Origin: Desulfogranum marinum
GTDB lineage: Bacteria > Desulfobacterota > Desulfobulbia > Desulfobulbales > Desulfobulbaceae
Length of the DNA: 64,000 nucleotides
Reading direction: 5' to 3'
Assembly: GCF_016918565.1 (NCBI RefSeq)
Contig: NZ_JAFFQD010000005.1
Coordinates: 1-64,000, forward strand
A program made the position numbers and the translations under genes. This document shows, piece by piece, positions 19,195 to 28,655 of this stretch; the first letter of the stretch is position 1; every line of letters starts with the position of its first letter. The notes beneath the pieces are model-generated. The model ran no database searches, had not been told where the DNA came from, and worked only from the letters and a program-made list of their open reading frames with translations.

Positions 19195-20823
19195 ATGATA
19201 CATTTAAACAACATATATAAGCAGTACGGTTCTCATGTCTTGTTTCAAGATGCAAGCCTTCAGGTGCTTCCCCAGAGCCGTAACGGTCTTGTCGGGCCGA
19301 ACGGTGCAGGCAAGACTTCTGTTTTTCGTCTTATTACCGGAGAGGAAGAACCGGATAAGGGTGACATTTCCTGTTCGAAAAAGACGGTTGTTGGCTATTT
19401 CTCGCAAGATGTTGGCGAGATGGCGGGGCGATCGGTTTTAGAGGAGGTCATGTCGGCAGCAGGAGAGGTGGTTGAGCTAGGGCGTCAGATGCGGGAAATG
19501 GAAGCACAGATGAGTGAACCGATGGATGATGCTGTGCTTGCAGACCTGCTTGAAACCTATGGGAAAGTAACCGACATCTTCGAACATCGTGGTGGGTATG
19601 ATCTTGATTCACGTTCCAAGGCGATTCTGAGCGGGCTGGGTTTTTCTGAACAGGAATTCTCGCTGCCCGTGGAAACATACAGTGGCGGCTGGAAGATGCG
19701 TATCGCTCTAGCAAAGATACTCATCATCAATCCGGATGTGCTGCTGCTGGATGAGCCGACAAACCATCTTGATATTGAATCGATTCTCTGGCTCGAGGAA
19801 TGGCTGGCAAGCGAGTACAAAGGAGCGTTGTTGATGACCTGCCATGATCGAGATTTCATGAACCGGATCGTCTCCCGAGTTATCGAAATTGCCAATGGTC
19901 AGGCAACCACCTACAATGGGGACTACGATTTTTACCAGCGTGAATGTGAAATTCGTCGAGAGCAGTTAGTGGCTAGTTATCGCCGTCAGCAGGAAATGCT
20001 TGCCAAGGAAGAGGAGTTTATAGCCAAGTTTGCCGCCCGTGTCTCCCATGCTGCTCAGGTCCAGTCACGTATAAAAAAATTGGAAAAAATTGAACGTATA
20101 GTACTGCCGCCGGAACAGAAAGTTATGAAGTTTAATTTTCCTGTTCCGCACAGAAGTGGTGAAGATGTGCTTCACCTTAAAAATCTCGGTAAAGAATGGC
20201 AGACAGCAGAAGGTAGCGTCAAACCGGTCTTCAGCGGGCTCAACGGGACCATTAGGCGGCTTGAAAAAATAGCCCTGGTAGGTGTGAACGGTGCCGGGAA
20301 ATCTACGTTGTTAAAAGTAATCACCGGCAGGGCAGAGGCTTCTGCAGGCGAGGTGGTTATGGGTGCGGGGGTTAGCATTGGTTATTTTAGCCAGCATTCG
20401 ATGGATACTCTTCATCCCGATCATACGGTTTTTGAAGCCGTCCAGGAGGTGCTGCCGCTGGAAAATATCGGTGTCATCCGTAATTTGTGTGCCGCCTTTT
20501 TGTTCCAGGGAGATGATATTGATAAAAGGATCAGCACTCTTTCCGGCGGAGAGAAAAGTAGGGTCGTTATTGCCAAGCTGCTTGCCCGGCCATTGAATTT
20601 TTTGGTTCTGGACGAACCGACCAACCATCTCGATATTCTTTCGCGGGGAGTGTTGCTCAATGCGCTAAAAGCGTTTGAGGGGACCATCCTGCTCGTCAGT
20701 CATGATCGTCACTTTTTGCGTTCGCTGGTAAACAGAGTCTTTGAGATTGATCATGGCGAAATGCGTATTTATGAAGGTGATTATGACTATTATCTCGGTG
20801 AGGTTGCTGGTCTCGTGCACTGA
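19195..20823 (+). CDS. ABC-F family ribosome-associated ATPase
   Basis: A 542-residue soluble protein with two ABC ATPase domains and no membrane segment, the layout of ABC-F translation factors (EttA, YbiT, Uup, YheS and antibiotic-resistance proteins). Walker A motifs are GPNGAGKT (residue 34) and GVNGAGKS (about 364). Signatures are YSGGWKMR and LSGGEKSR, and both Walker B motifs end in LDEPTNHLD. A charged helical linker of about 80 residues joins the domains (EEEFIAKFAARVSHAAQVQSRIKKLEKIE). Length and lack of a C-terminal coiled coil fit an EttA/YbiT-like housekeeping role on the ribosome better than Uup. The exact subfamily is not certain. Confidence 0.9.
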   Translation: MIHLNNIYKQYGSHVLFQDASLQVLPQSRNGLVGPNGAGKTSVFRLITGEEEPDKGDISCSKKTVVGYFSQDVGEMAGRSVLEEVMSAAGEVVELGRQMREMEAQMSEPMDDAVLADLLETYGKVTDIFEHRGGYDLDSRSKAILSGLGFSEQEFSLPVETYSGGWKMRIALAKILIINPDVLLLDEPTNHLDIESILWLEEWLASEYKGALLMTCHDRDFMNRIVSRVIEIANGQATTYNGDYDFYQRECEIRREQLVASYRRQQEMLAKEEEFIAKFAARVSHAAQVQSRIKKLEKIERIVLPPEQKVMKFNFPVPHRSGEDVLHLKNLGKEWQTAEGSVKPVFSGLNGTIRRLEKIALVGVNGAGKSTLLKVITGRAEASAGEVVMGAGVSIGYFSQHSMDTLHPDHTVFEAVQEVLPLENIGVIRNLCAAFLFQGDDIDKRISTLSGGEKSRVVIAKLLARPLNFLVLDEPTNHLDILSRGVLLNALKAFEGTILLVSHDRHFLRSLVNRVFEIDHGEMRIYEGDYDYYLGEVAGLVH

Positions 20824-20895
20824 CGCAGTAGGCTGTGAGGGCGGCGTGATATAAAAGGCGAAAAGGAGGTAATGTGAAGTAACCAGGAGCGTGAA

Positions 20896-22017
20896 TCACT
20901 TTGAGAACTGTCTGCGAATCAAATCACTGTGCTCGCCAAGTGCGGGCACTTTTTGCAGCACGTGTTTTTTGTTTGAATGGATTGCCGCAGGTGCGACGAC
21001 ATCGGCTTTGCCCGACGGCGTGTCGATTGATATTCGTCGAAGCTGAGGGTGGTTTGATAATCCAGAGATGTCGTTGAGTTTGCCGTAAGCGATTTTTCCC
21101 TGTTGCAGCCTTTCTATCACCTGAGATTGGCTCAGGCCGGAAAATACCTGGTTTATCAGCTGGTCCATGTAGGAACGATTTGCCACTCGCAGCTGGTTGG
21201 ATTGCAGTTTTGGATTTTTTTGTAGGGATGGATCGCCAAGTACATCGCTGCAAAATGTCAGCCATTCACGCTCGTTTTGGATGGCGATAACGATAACCGC
21301 TCCATCGCCGCAAGTGTAGGCACCATAGGGGGATATGGTGGCATGACTGATGCCGACTCGTTTTTGTATTATGCCGGTATAGTCGTAATGCAGGAGCGGC
21401 ACTGCCATCCATTCCGCCATGCTGTCAAAGAGTGATAGCTTGATAATGCAGCCTTTGTTGCTATGCTCACGTTCGATCAATGCTTCGAGAATTGCGCTGT
21501 ATGCCTGTTGGCCGCAATTGATGTCGCAGGCTGAAACGCCGACCCGTCCTGGGGCATCGGGTGTCCCTGTAATCGAAGCCATACCTGATTCGCATTGCAC
21601 CAACAAATCGTAAGCCTTCATGCTTCGATATTCGCCACTGTCGCCATAGCCCGAAATATCACAGCAGATTAGCTTGGGATACAGCTTGACCAGCTCCTCG
21701 CTGCCAAATCCGGCACGGGCGATTGCACCTGGGGCAAGATTCTGGAGGAACACGTCGGCGCCGGCGAGGATGCGGTGCAGGAGCATGGCATCTTCACTGT
21801 CCTTGATGTTGAGTACCAATGATTCTTTGCCCTGGTTGAGCCAGATAAAATATGCCGACTCCCCATGCACGGTGCTGTCATAGCCACGGGCAAAATCTCC
21901 CTCCGCACGTTCAATCTTGATGACGCGTGCACCAGCCTGTGCCAGACGGTTTGAGCAGTAGGGTGCTGCAACCGCCTGTTCCAGTGAGACGACCAGGGTG
22001 TTTTGTAGATTAAGCAT
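20896..22017 (-). CDS. CaiB/BaiF family III CoA-transferase
   Basis: A 373-residue family III CoA-transferase, which moves CoA between carboxylic acids through a glutamyl/aspartyl anhydride-type mechanism. The N-terminal region has LEQAVAAPYCSNRLAQAGARVIKIE, then the GDFARGYD and LNQGKESLVLNIK motifs of the nucleotide-binding part. The catalytic aspartate is probably in VGVSACDINCG. The open frame extends to 22059, but the family starts at the ATG at 22017 (MLNLQNTLVVSLEQ). No ribosome-binding site is obvious. Substrates of this family (oxalate, succinate, mesaconate, aromatic acids) cannot be separated by inspection, and no pathway genes are adjacent. It converges on the ABC-F gene. Confidence 0.87.
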   Translation of the reverse strand: MLNLQNTLVVSLEQAVAAPYCSNRLAQAGARVIKIERAEGDFARGYDSTVHGESAYFIWLNQGKESLVLNIKDSEDAMLLHRILAGADVFLQNLAPGAIARAGFGSEELVKLYPKLICCDISGYGDSGEYRSMKAYDLLVQCESGMASITGTPDAPGRVGVSACDINCGQQAYSAILEALIEREHSNKGCIIKLSLFDSMAEWMAVPLLHYDYTGIIQKRVGISHATISPYGAYTCGDGAVIVIAIQNEREWLTFCSDVLGDPSLQKNPKLQSNQLRVANRSYMDQLINQVFSGLSQSQVIERLQQGKIAYGKLNDISGLSNHPQLRRISIDTPSGKADVVAPAAIHSNKKHVLQKVPALGEHSDLIRRQFSK

Positions 22018-22263
22018 ACAGCTAATGTACGTGATCCTGTCCCTAAATGGCAACCACAATCAGCTGCGCTGGTTGCGAAAAATGTTGTGTGACTCGTAAC
22101 TTCAGCAGCACGCCAACTTTTCACCATCTGCCCACCCACCATACCGATGTATCGAGGTCGGAACTTATCTGCTCATCGGTTAGCTGATAAATATTTGGTG
22201 CACTGCGGTACAGTCGCAGATCGAGGTGAAGACGAGGCGATTTGATGTTACCTGTTGGGCTGG

Positions 22264-22911
22264 TTAGCCGAGCAGTAAATCATTTGAAAAACGAATGATG
22301 GGCATGATCAGCTTGGGGATGATGCCGGTATAAAACAGGGCCAGAAGCAAGATAAAGCCAAACGGCTCCAATTTAATATATGTCCGAACCGCTGACGGTG
22401 GCAGGAGTCCCATCAGTACCTTGGACCCGTCGAGCGGGGGAATGGGGAGGCAGTTGAAAACCGCGAGCATGATATTAATCCAAACAGATGCCACCAGCAT
22501 GCTCACCAATGGCTGCAGGATGAAAATGGGTATAAATGACAGCATAACAAAAAACTTGGCAAGAATGGCGCTGGTAATGGCAAGAAAAACATTCGCTCCC
22601 GGACCTGCCAGTGCCACCAAAATCATCCCTTTTTGTGGGTCGCGGAAGTAACTCGGGTTTACCGGTACAGGCTTTGCCCAGCCTATTTTCATTATGATAA
22701 AGGCTAAAACACCCAATGGGTCAAGGTGCTTTAATGGATTAAGGGTCAGGCGGCCTGCTTTTTTTGCTGTAGGATCACCAAGGTGATAGGCCACGTAACC
22801 GTGAGCCAATTCGTGTAAGGTGAGGGCAAACAGAAAGGGAGGCGTGAGAATAATGAGCTGTTGTATAATGTTGTTTATCTGCATGGGAAAATAAGTCGTG
22901 GGTATGTTCAA
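22264..22911 (-). CDS. Site-2-protease-like membrane metalloprotease (M50)
   Basis: A 215-residue integral membrane protein with about six hydrophobic segments. It carries the zinc motif HELAH in the first segment and the second metal-ligand motif NCLPIPPLDGSKVL in a later one, as expected for short M50-family site-2 protease homologues (MtfA-independent, RseP-like core without PDZ domain). LNPLKHLDPLG and the AGPGANVFLA helix are also typical. Two ATGs are possible, 22911 and 22884; the latter (MQINNIIQQL) fits the family start better, and neither has a clear ribosome-binding site. Natural substrates are unknown. Confidence 0.87.
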   Translation of the reverse strand: MNIPTTYFPMQINNIIQQLIILTPPFLFALTLHELAHGYVAYHLGDPTAKKAGRLTLNPLKHLDPLGVLAFIIMKIGWAKPVPVNPSYFRDPQKGMILVALAGPGANVFLAITSAILAKFFVMLSFIPIFILQPLVSMLVASVWINIMLAVFNCLPIPPLDGSKVLMGLLPPSAVRTYIKLEPFGFILLLALFYTGIIPKLIMPIIRFSNDLLLG

Positions 22912-23247
22912 AAAATAGAGTCATGAGAGGCGCTATCAAGCAAGCAACACCTTAAGGGCAAAACTGGAAAAAGCGAGAAAGAATTTTAGTAATTGTTCAG
23001 TAGCACCCCACGAAGGCTGGGCTTACCTCTGCCCACAATCTGGCAAGAAAACATAGTTTTTCTATGGGTGTCCAGGCTGATCGTGAGCATATGGAAGACT
23101 ACTGAACAGTTAGAGTTGAGGGGCAGCCGAGGTCGCTACTTAATTGTCGGGTATTCAAGAACTCTACCTCAATAAGGGTATGAAACTAACACTACTTACC
23201 TTTTCAGAATGGCATAAAATGCTCATGAGACATTTTGATTCTTTTGA
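22912..23247. other. Gene-free stretch, 336 bp
   Basis: Only short frames are seen. It holds the upstream region of the M50 gene and the 3' flank of the large nucleotidyltransferase gene. No clear terminator was found. Confidence 0.4.
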
Positions 23248-25935
23248 TTAAACGAGCCGGGTATCGTTGACGGGATAGGTCGATGTGATGAAGCTCAGCG
23301 CCTGATCATGGGTTGTGACCTGTCCGTCGAGCTGCACTTCGATAAGGTGGTTGAGCATGGAACGGAAGGCTGGGCCGGGTTTATAACCAAGCTCTTTTAG
23401 CTCGTTGCCGTTGATAAGCGGTGTTTCGTTGCGCAAGGTGGTCACGAAGAGGGATACAGCCTGCTGGATATGTTTTTTTCGGGCAATAGTCATCAGGTAG
23501 AGCAGTCCTTCGTTGTCGAGATCGCCAAGCAGCCAGTAAATTTCACTTGGCTTCATATAGGGACGCTTGAGCATATCCTTGGCAATACGTTCCACATCTG
23601 TTTTTTGCTGCACTAGTTTTTTCTGCAACTTGATGGGCAGGTCAAACCGTGTACAGAAATTTACCAGTTCTTTGGTTCTGGAGCGACTCATGATCGCCAA
23701 CAGGTGCACGATCCATGGTTCTAGTTTTTCCGGGAGGTATAGGAGCTTGAACCAGGATATGGATCGGCTTGCCTGGGTGATGAAATGGACAAACCGCCTG
23801 TCAATTTTAAGGTTTGGGCGGAGGTCCGGCCAGAGAAAGGGGAACAGTTTGAAGCTTGCCAGTCGTTTGAGTGCCGGTAAAGGATTGTTTTCAGAAAGGA
23901 TCAGCTTAAGTTCATAGAAAAAACGCGACTCTTCAAACCGATCAAAAAGATGCATGTCTACAGCGTTTTTGATCAGTTTTTCGGTATGCCGTGTTATTTG
24001 GAAATCAAGGCGGCCTTCAAACCTGATTGCTCTGAATATACGGGTCGGGTCTTCAACAAAACTTAAATTGTGTAATACTTGAATTCGTCTTTCCTTGAGG
24101 TCGGTTTGGCTGCTGAAATAATCGGCAAGTGTGCCAAAGCGTTCCGGGTTAAGATGGATTGCCATCGCATTAATAGTGAAGTCTCGACGATAGAGGTCAA
24201 GTTTAATCGAACTCAGCTCTACTGTGGGCATAGCAGCCGGGTATTCGTAGTATTCCAGGCGGGCGGTGGCAACGTCGACCCTGGTATCGTCAGGGAAAAT
24301 GATAGTTGCTGTTGCAAATTTTTCATGGGTGCGCACCGAGGCTTTATTTTTTTCAGCATAGGCTTTGGCAAACTGAATGCCATCGCCTTCGATAACAACA
24401 TCTATATCATTGTTATTTATGTGCAGGAGCAGATCTCGGACAAAGCCACCTGCAACATAGGCATTACATTGCATTTGAGCGGCAGCCTCGCCTATGTCCC
24501 GGAGGAGGACAACTATGTTCTTAGGCAGTACTTGGGTCATGGTACCGCTTAGGTTACGGCTTCTTTTGACCGAAGGTCTGTTGTCTTCCTGGAGGAGATC
24601 GGCCGGGAGGTGGGATGGGTCGTTTATAAGAAGGTTGAGCAGGTCGGTGCGGGTGATAACCCCCATTACCTCTTCGCTTTTGACTATGGGGATAAGCCGT
24701 TGTCTGTTTTCGATTATCAGTTCCTGGATATCTGCAAGTGTTGCAGTTGCCGGCAGGGTTGCCACTTCTGTGGTCATGTAATCTGATACCGTCAGACTTC
24801 CCAGTTTGTGAAAAATAGCCTTTTCTGCAACCATGCGGGAGATCATGCCCATGAAGCAAGATGGCCTTTCCCCTGTTTCCGGGTTGCCTCCTTTTTGGGC
24901 AACAGGGAGAACGGTGACGTTGTAACGGGTCATCATTTTGTTTGCTTCATCAATGGTTACATCGGGGGTAACCGCTATAACCGGCGATGACATCAACTCC
25001 CCGGCAATGGCTTTGGGCTGGATATGACGATGAAGCAGGTGGACAAGTTTTTCTTCTGCCTCATAAAGCGTCATGTCCTTGACCGTTGCCGACGCTGCCG
25101 ATGCGTGTCCTCCACCACCATAGGCGCGGGCAATATTGCCCACATTGACTTCAGGGATTCTGCTTCGGGCAATAAGATAAATACGTTCTCCCATACTTAT
25201 CAGGGCAAACAAAACATCAATGTTTTCCATAACCACCATCCGCTGGACAATGCTTGAAAAATCATCAATGTATTCAGGGAGAATCAGCTTGGTCAGGGTC
25301 ACATTTACCGAACCGATGTTATAGATGGTGGCATTTTTGAGCAGTTTACCGAGAAACTTTACTTGCTGGGCGCTTAACTCTCTTGAAACAAATTGATTAA
25401 CTACGTCAAGGTTGACCTCGTGCTGCAAGAGCCAGGAGGCTGCCACCAAATCTTCAGGGTGTGTGGTGGAGTGCAGGAAGTTGCCCGTATCCTGATATAT
25501 ACCCAGTGCCATCAGGGTCGCTTCCTCAGGGGTAGGTACTATTTCATTTTTTTGAAAAAGTTTAGTGAAGATAGTTGTAGTGGATCCCAAATTTTCGATG
25601 ACTTCCAGGCTGCCTTTGATGTCTGTTGGCGAGTTAGGGTGATGATCGTAGAGGTGGATATCGATGCCGGGATTGTCAAGACAGGTCGCAAGTTCTCCGA
25701 TACGCTCTGCGTGGCGGGTGTCGACGATAATCAGTCGCTTAACCTTGGCCAGTTGTATATGTTTTATTTTTTTAAAGGCGTAGATGTTACGAAATTGTTG
25801 AACAAGGTAATCCCGCACCCTTTTTTCCTGTGAACCTGGAAAGACCAGTTCAGCTTCAGGGTAGAGCTTTTTTGCCGCAATCATAGAGGCAAAGCTGTCG
25901 AAATCTGCATTGATATGAGTCGTTATAATCTCCAT
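23248..25935 (-). CDS. DHH - CBS - tRNA nucleotidyltransferase fusion protein
   Basis: An 895-residue multidomain protein. Residues 1-305 form a DHH/DHHA1 phosphoesterase (INADFDSFASM, VDTRHAER, DHHPNS, YGGGGHASAAS). Residues about 312-450 hold two CBS domains (ELMSSPVIAV, DYMTTEVATL). The rest is a class II poly(A) polymerase/tRNA nucleotidyltransferase: GGFVRDLLL, the catalytic NNDIDVVIEGD, RRDFTINAMA and EDPTRIFRAIRFEGR, then a helical C-terminus. It probably adds all or part of the CCA end of tRNAs, and such DHH-CBS fusions are known in deltaproteobacteria and Aquifex-type bacteria. Whether it adds CCA or only A or CC, and what the DHH half hydrolyses, cannot be judged here. Confidence 0.9.
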   Translation of the reverse strand: MEIITTHINADFDSFASMIAAKKLYPEAELVFPGSQEKRVRDYLVQQFRNIYAFKKIKHIQLAKVKRLIIVDTRHAERIGELATCLDNPGIDIHLYDHHPNSPTDIKGSLEVIENLGSTTTIFTKLFQKNEIVPTPEEATLMALGIYQDTGNFLHSTTHPEDLVAASWLLQHEVNLDVVNQFVSRELSAQQVKFLGKLLKNATIYNIGSVNVTLTKLILPEYIDDFSSIVQRMVVMENIDVLFALISMGERIYLIARSRIPEVNVGNIARAYGGGGHASAASATVKDMTLYEAEEKLVHLLHRHIQPKAIAGELMSSPVIAVTPDVTIDEANKMMTRYNVTVLPVAQKGGNPETGERPSCFMGMISRMVAEKAIFHKLGSLTVSDYMTTEVATLPATATLADIQELIIENRQRLIPIVKSEEVMGVITRTDLLNLLINDPSHLPADLLQEDNRPSVKRSRNLSGTMTQVLPKNIVVLLRDIGEAAAQMQCNAYVAGGFVRDLLLHINNNDIDVVIEGDGIQFAKAYAEKNKASVRTHEKFATATIIFPDDTRVDVATARLEYYEYPAAMPTVELSSIKLDLYRRDFTINAMAIHLNPERFGTLADYFSSQTDLKERRIQVLHNLSFVEDPTRIFRAIRFEGRLDFQITRHTEKLIKNAVDMHLFDRFEESRFFYELKLILSENNPLPALKRLASFKLFPFLWPDLRPNLKIDRRFVHFITQASRSISWFKLLYLPEKLEPWIVHLLAIMSRSRTKELVNFCTRFDLPIKLQKKLVQQKTDVERIAKDMLKRPYMKPSEIYWLLGDLDNEGLLYLMTIARKKHIQQAVSLFVTTLRNETPLINGNELKELGYKPGPAFRSMLNHLIEVQLDGQVTTHDQALSFITSTYPVNDTRLV

Positions 25936-26148
25936 ATCTTTGCTTATACAATAAATTTATGAGCTGGTAAACGCGGTAATAGAGGCCACAGGGATGGAAT
26001 GAAAAAAGTGAGGGATGGGAGAATTGTCGGTTCAGGTTGAGAAAATATTGCAGCAAAGGTGGGTTGCATGATTCCTTGTGTCAACTATAGTGGCATCTGT
26101 TTTTCGGGTGTCCGTCAGTAAGAAGAATGGTCATCATTTTGTTGTTGC

Positions 26149-26177
26149 TTGACAATTGACATGTGATGGGTTATTTT
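26149..26177 (+). promoter_or_regulatory. Strong sigma-70-type promoter of the tRNA gene
   Basis: TTGACA at 26149-26154, a 17-bp spacer and TATTTT at 26172-26177 make a near-consensus promoter whose start point would fall about 15 bases before the tRNA. Confidence 0.7.
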
Positions 26178-26200
26178 TAGGGGCTGTAGTAAGCTGATGA

Positions 26201-26276
26201 GCGGGTGTAGCTCAGTTGGCAGAGCACAAGCTTCCCAAGCTTGGGGTCGCGGGTTCGAGCCCCGTTGCCCGCTCCA
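26201..26276 (+). tRNA. tRNA-Gly (anticodon CCC)
   Basis: A 76-nt cloverleaf. The acceptor GCGGGTG pairs with TGCCCGC using two G-T wobbles near the base, the D-arm is GCTCAGTTGGCAGAGC, and the anticodon stem CAAGC/GCTTG encloses loop TTCCCAA, so the anticodon is CCC. The T-arm contains GGTTCGAGCCCC. The 3' CCA is encoded. It decodes GGG. Confidence 0.95.
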
Positions 26277-26354
26277 GGCCGCGCTAACACCTCCGAGCAA
26301 TAGGTGAGTAGCTTTGCTTGGAAATGACATACGCCGCATTTGCCGGTGTACGTG

Positions 26355-26379
26355 AAAGTGGGCTTTGCCCGCTTTTTTT
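26355..26379 (+). terminator. Rho-independent terminator after tRNA-Gly
   Basis: AAAGTGGGC pairs with GCCCGCTTT around a TTT loop (one T-G wobble) and runs into a T tract. It separates the tRNA from rimP, though read-through into rimP is possible because no second promoter is obvious in the short gap. Confidence 0.75.
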
Positions 26380-26455
26380 ATTGTCTTTTAGGCAGAATTT
26401 GGAATTCTCCAGAGCAAAATATTTTATAGGCTGCTGGGAAAGGACTGGGAAGGTC

Positions 26456-26917
26456 GTGGATACTGCAAGTAATCAAATTGTTGATACCATTGAAGCATTT
26501 GCCGGACCACTTTTGGCCGATATGGGAATCGAGTTGGTCGAGGTGCAGTTTAGGCGTGAAGGTCACGGATGGGTGCTGCGTTTTTTTATTGATAAGGAAC
26601 AAGGTGTAAACTTAGACGATTGCGCTACTGTAAGTCGGGAAATAAGTGCTTATCTTGAAGTGGAAGATGTTATAGATCACGCCTATCACTTGGAGGTCTC
26701 CTCTCCCGGAGCTGAGCGGCCATTAAAAAAAGAAAAAGATTTCGTGCGTTTTGCTGAGAAGAAGGCGCGGGTAAAAATGCGTGAGCCTGTGGGTGACCAG
26801 AAGGTTTTTACTGGCATTTTGCAAGGCGTTGAACAAGGCTCGGTTATTCTTGATCAGGACGGGCAAAAAATACTGCTGGATATTTCGAAGATATCCAAGG
26901 CTCGTCTGACATTATAG
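26456..26917 (+). CDS. rimP: Ribosome maturation factor RimP
   Basis: A 153-residue protein needed for 30S subunit assembly. The N-terminal alpha/beta domain has GIELVEVQFRREGHGWVLRFFID and the conserved SREISAYLEVED, and the linker has LEVSSPGAERPLKKEKDF, the family signature. A small SH3-like C-terminal domain follows. The frame is open back to 26318, but family length supports the GTG at 26456 (VDTASNQIVD). The GGGAAGG just ahead is very close to that codon, so the start is not certain. It is the usual first gene of the nusA-infB operon. Confidence 0.92.
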   Translation: MDTASNQIVDTIEAFAGPLLADMGIELVEVQFRREGHGWVLRFFIDKEQGVNLDDCATVSREISAYLEVEDVIDHAYHLEVSSPGAERPLKKEKDFVRFAEKKARVKMREPVGDQKVFTGILQGVEQGSVILDQDGQKILLDISKISKARLTL

Positions 26918-26993
26918 TAGTAAGTGCCGGCGAATTGAATGTGCCAAGACGGTTGCCGTTAATAAAGGCGATTGTCGGAGCTGGAGTGAAAAA

Positions 26994-28412
26994 ATGGTAG
27001 GGACGGAAAATTTAAAACGCATCATTGATCAAATTTGTCGGGACAAGGGAATTGATCGAACGTTGCTTGTAGACGCCATCGAAGAGGCTGTGCGATCTGC
27101 TGTGCGAAAAAAGTACGGAAGTCGACGCGATATCGAGGTCCAGTTCAGTGAAGATTTGGGCGAAATAGAGGTCTTTCAATACCGTACAGTTGTTGACGAT
27201 GTCTTTGATGAAGAAACGGAAATTTCTTTGGAAGATGCTCGTCGTCTTGATTCGGAAATTGAATTGGACGACGATCTCGGTGAGAAAATGGATAATATCG
27301 CTGACTTGGGGCGTATAGCTGCGCAGTCTGCGAAGCAGGTTATTATTCACCGCATGCGCGATGCCGAGCGGGATGTCATATACGATATGTTTCGTGATCG
27401 CGAAGGGACTATCGTCAACGGGATTGTGCAGCGATTTGAACGTGGCAACATGGTTATAAACCTTGGCCGAACAGATGCTATTTTGCCGAGAGACGGGCAG
27501 ATTCCAAAGCGTTCTTTTAAACAGGGAGACCGGATTCGTGCCTTTCTGCAAGAGGTTCGTCATGAATCTCGTGATGCACAGCTTGTTCTCAGCCGTACCT
27601 GTAACGAGTTTTTGGTCAAACTGTTTGAGGTCGAGGTTCCTGAGATAGCAGAAGGGATTGTGAAGATCATGGGCGCAAGCAGAGAGCCGGGATTTCGTGC
27701 TAAAATTGCCGTTTCTTCCATAGAGTCTGATGTTGATCCGGTAGGTGCTTGCGTGGGCCTTAAAGGATCGCGGGTACAGAATGTCGTACAGGAACTGCAA
27801 GGTGAACGAATAGACATTGTCCCTTGGAGTCCGGATCCTGCTAAATATGTATATAATGCATTGGCGCCTGCAGAAGTGTCCATGGTAATAGTGGACGAGG
27901 ATCGAAAATCCTTGCTGGTTGTGGTCCCGGATGATCAGTTATCCCTGGCTATAGGTAGGCAGGGGCAAAACGTACGACTGGCTTCTCGGTTGCTAGGTTG
28001 GCGAATTGACGTGAAGAGTGAGCAGCGCTATGCCAATATGGAAAATCCCGCTTATAAAACGCTGACTGTAATTGAGGGTGTTGATGAAGGCATGGCGGAT
28101 AGGCTGTTTGCTGCCGGTATAACTTCTTCTGCCTTGCTGGCTGCCCTTGATGAAGAAAAGCTGATGGACATTGTGCGGGTGGATAAAGAAAAAGCCGCCG
28201 CCATCCTGGAGCGTGCTGCCCTCGTGCCGGTACCTGAAGGTATAGAGGAGGCTGTCAATTGTGAGCCTGCCGTTGAGATGAAACCTGAAACGGCAATGCC
28301 GGCTGAAGAAAATTCGGCTGAACAAGCAGTGCAGGTTGAAGAAGAAAGTGGCTTGAATTTATCAGTGACAGGTGATGCAGAGTCAGGGGAATCTGACGGT
28401 GAGACACCGTGA
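26994..28412 (+). CDS. nusA: Transcription termination/antitermination factor NusA
   Basis: A 472-residue RNA-polymerase elongation factor. The N-terminal domain (residues 1-125) is followed by an S1 RNA-binding domain (EGTIVNGIVQRFERGNMVINLG) and two KH domains; ACVGLKGSRVQNVVQELQGERIDIVPW and SLAIGRQGQNVRLASRLLGW are diagnostic. One helix-hairpin-helix-like repeat follows (YKTLTVIEGVDEGMADRLFAAG), then an acidic tail rich in Glu. GGAG lies eight bases before the ATG. The 3' end overlaps the next gene by 14 bases. Confidence 0.96.
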   Translation: MVGTENLKRIIDQICRDKGIDRTLLVDAIEEAVRSAVRKKYGSRRDIEVQFSEDLGEIEVFQYRTVVDDVFDEETEISLEDARRLDSEIELDDDLGEKMDNIADLGRIAAQSAKQVIIHRMRDAERDVIYDMFRDREGTIVNGIVQRFERGNMVINLGRTDAILPRDGQIPKRSFKQGDRIRAFLQEVRHESRDAQLVLSRTCNEFLVKLFEVEVPEIAEGIVKIMGASREPGFRAKIAVSSIESDVDPVGACVGLKGSRVQNVVQELQGERIDIVPWSPDPAKYVYNALAPAEVSMVIVDEDRKSLLVVVPDDQLSLAIGRQGQNVRLASRLLGWRIDVKSEQRYANMENPAYKTLTVIEGVDEGMADRLFAAGITSSALLAALDEEKLMDIVRVDKEKAAAILERAALVPVPEGIEEAVNCEPAVEMKPETAMPAEENSAEQAVQVEEESGLNLSVTGDAESGESDGETP

Positions 28413-28629
28413 AAAAAAAACGTATCCAGTGCGGACATGCCGGGGCTGTGGAACGAAAAAACCACAGCAGGAATTGCTTCGCCTGAGTCTGCAGGAAGGT
28501 CAGCTTGTGGTTGACGTTGATAGACGTCTGCCTGGGCGTGGCCTGTATTGTTGTGATGATGAGCAGTGCCGTAAACGACTGGAAAAAAATAAGAAAGTGC
28601 TGAAACGTGCGTTTCGCCTTAAAGTCTGA
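28399..28629 (+). CDS. ylxR: YlxR-family RNA-binding protein (DUF448)
   Basis: A 76-residue basic protein found between nusA and infB in many bacteria. It has the family signature RTCRGCGTKKPQQELLRL and the later GRGLYCCDDEQC segment. Structural work on the family indicates RNA binding; related proteins have been linked to nucleoid association and RNase P interaction. I prefer the GTG at 28399, with AGGGGA eight bases upstream, over GTG 28372 or ATG 28375, since the family starts shortly before the cysteine motif. A run of nine A residues lies at codons 4-7, spanning the nusA stop codon. Confidence 0.88.
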   Translation: MRHREKKTYPVRTCRGCGTKKPQQELLRLSLQEGQLVVDVDRRLPGRGLYCCDDEQCRKRLEKNKKVLKRAFRLKV

Positions 28630-28655
28630 CGCGTTAAAGAAGACAGGAGCATGCA

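Noticed and set aside
26115-26339. Minus-strand frame of 74 codons across the tRNA gene
   Set aside because: It is the antisense of tRNA-Gly and its flanks; its peptide (GSNPRPQAWEACALPTELHP) is the well-known artefact of translating tRNA genes backwards.
28408-28420. A9 run at the nusA/ylxR overlap as a programmed frameshift site
   Set aside because: Both genes have their own normal ends and starts; fusion of NusA to YlxR by frameshifting is not known in the family, so the run alone is not evidence.
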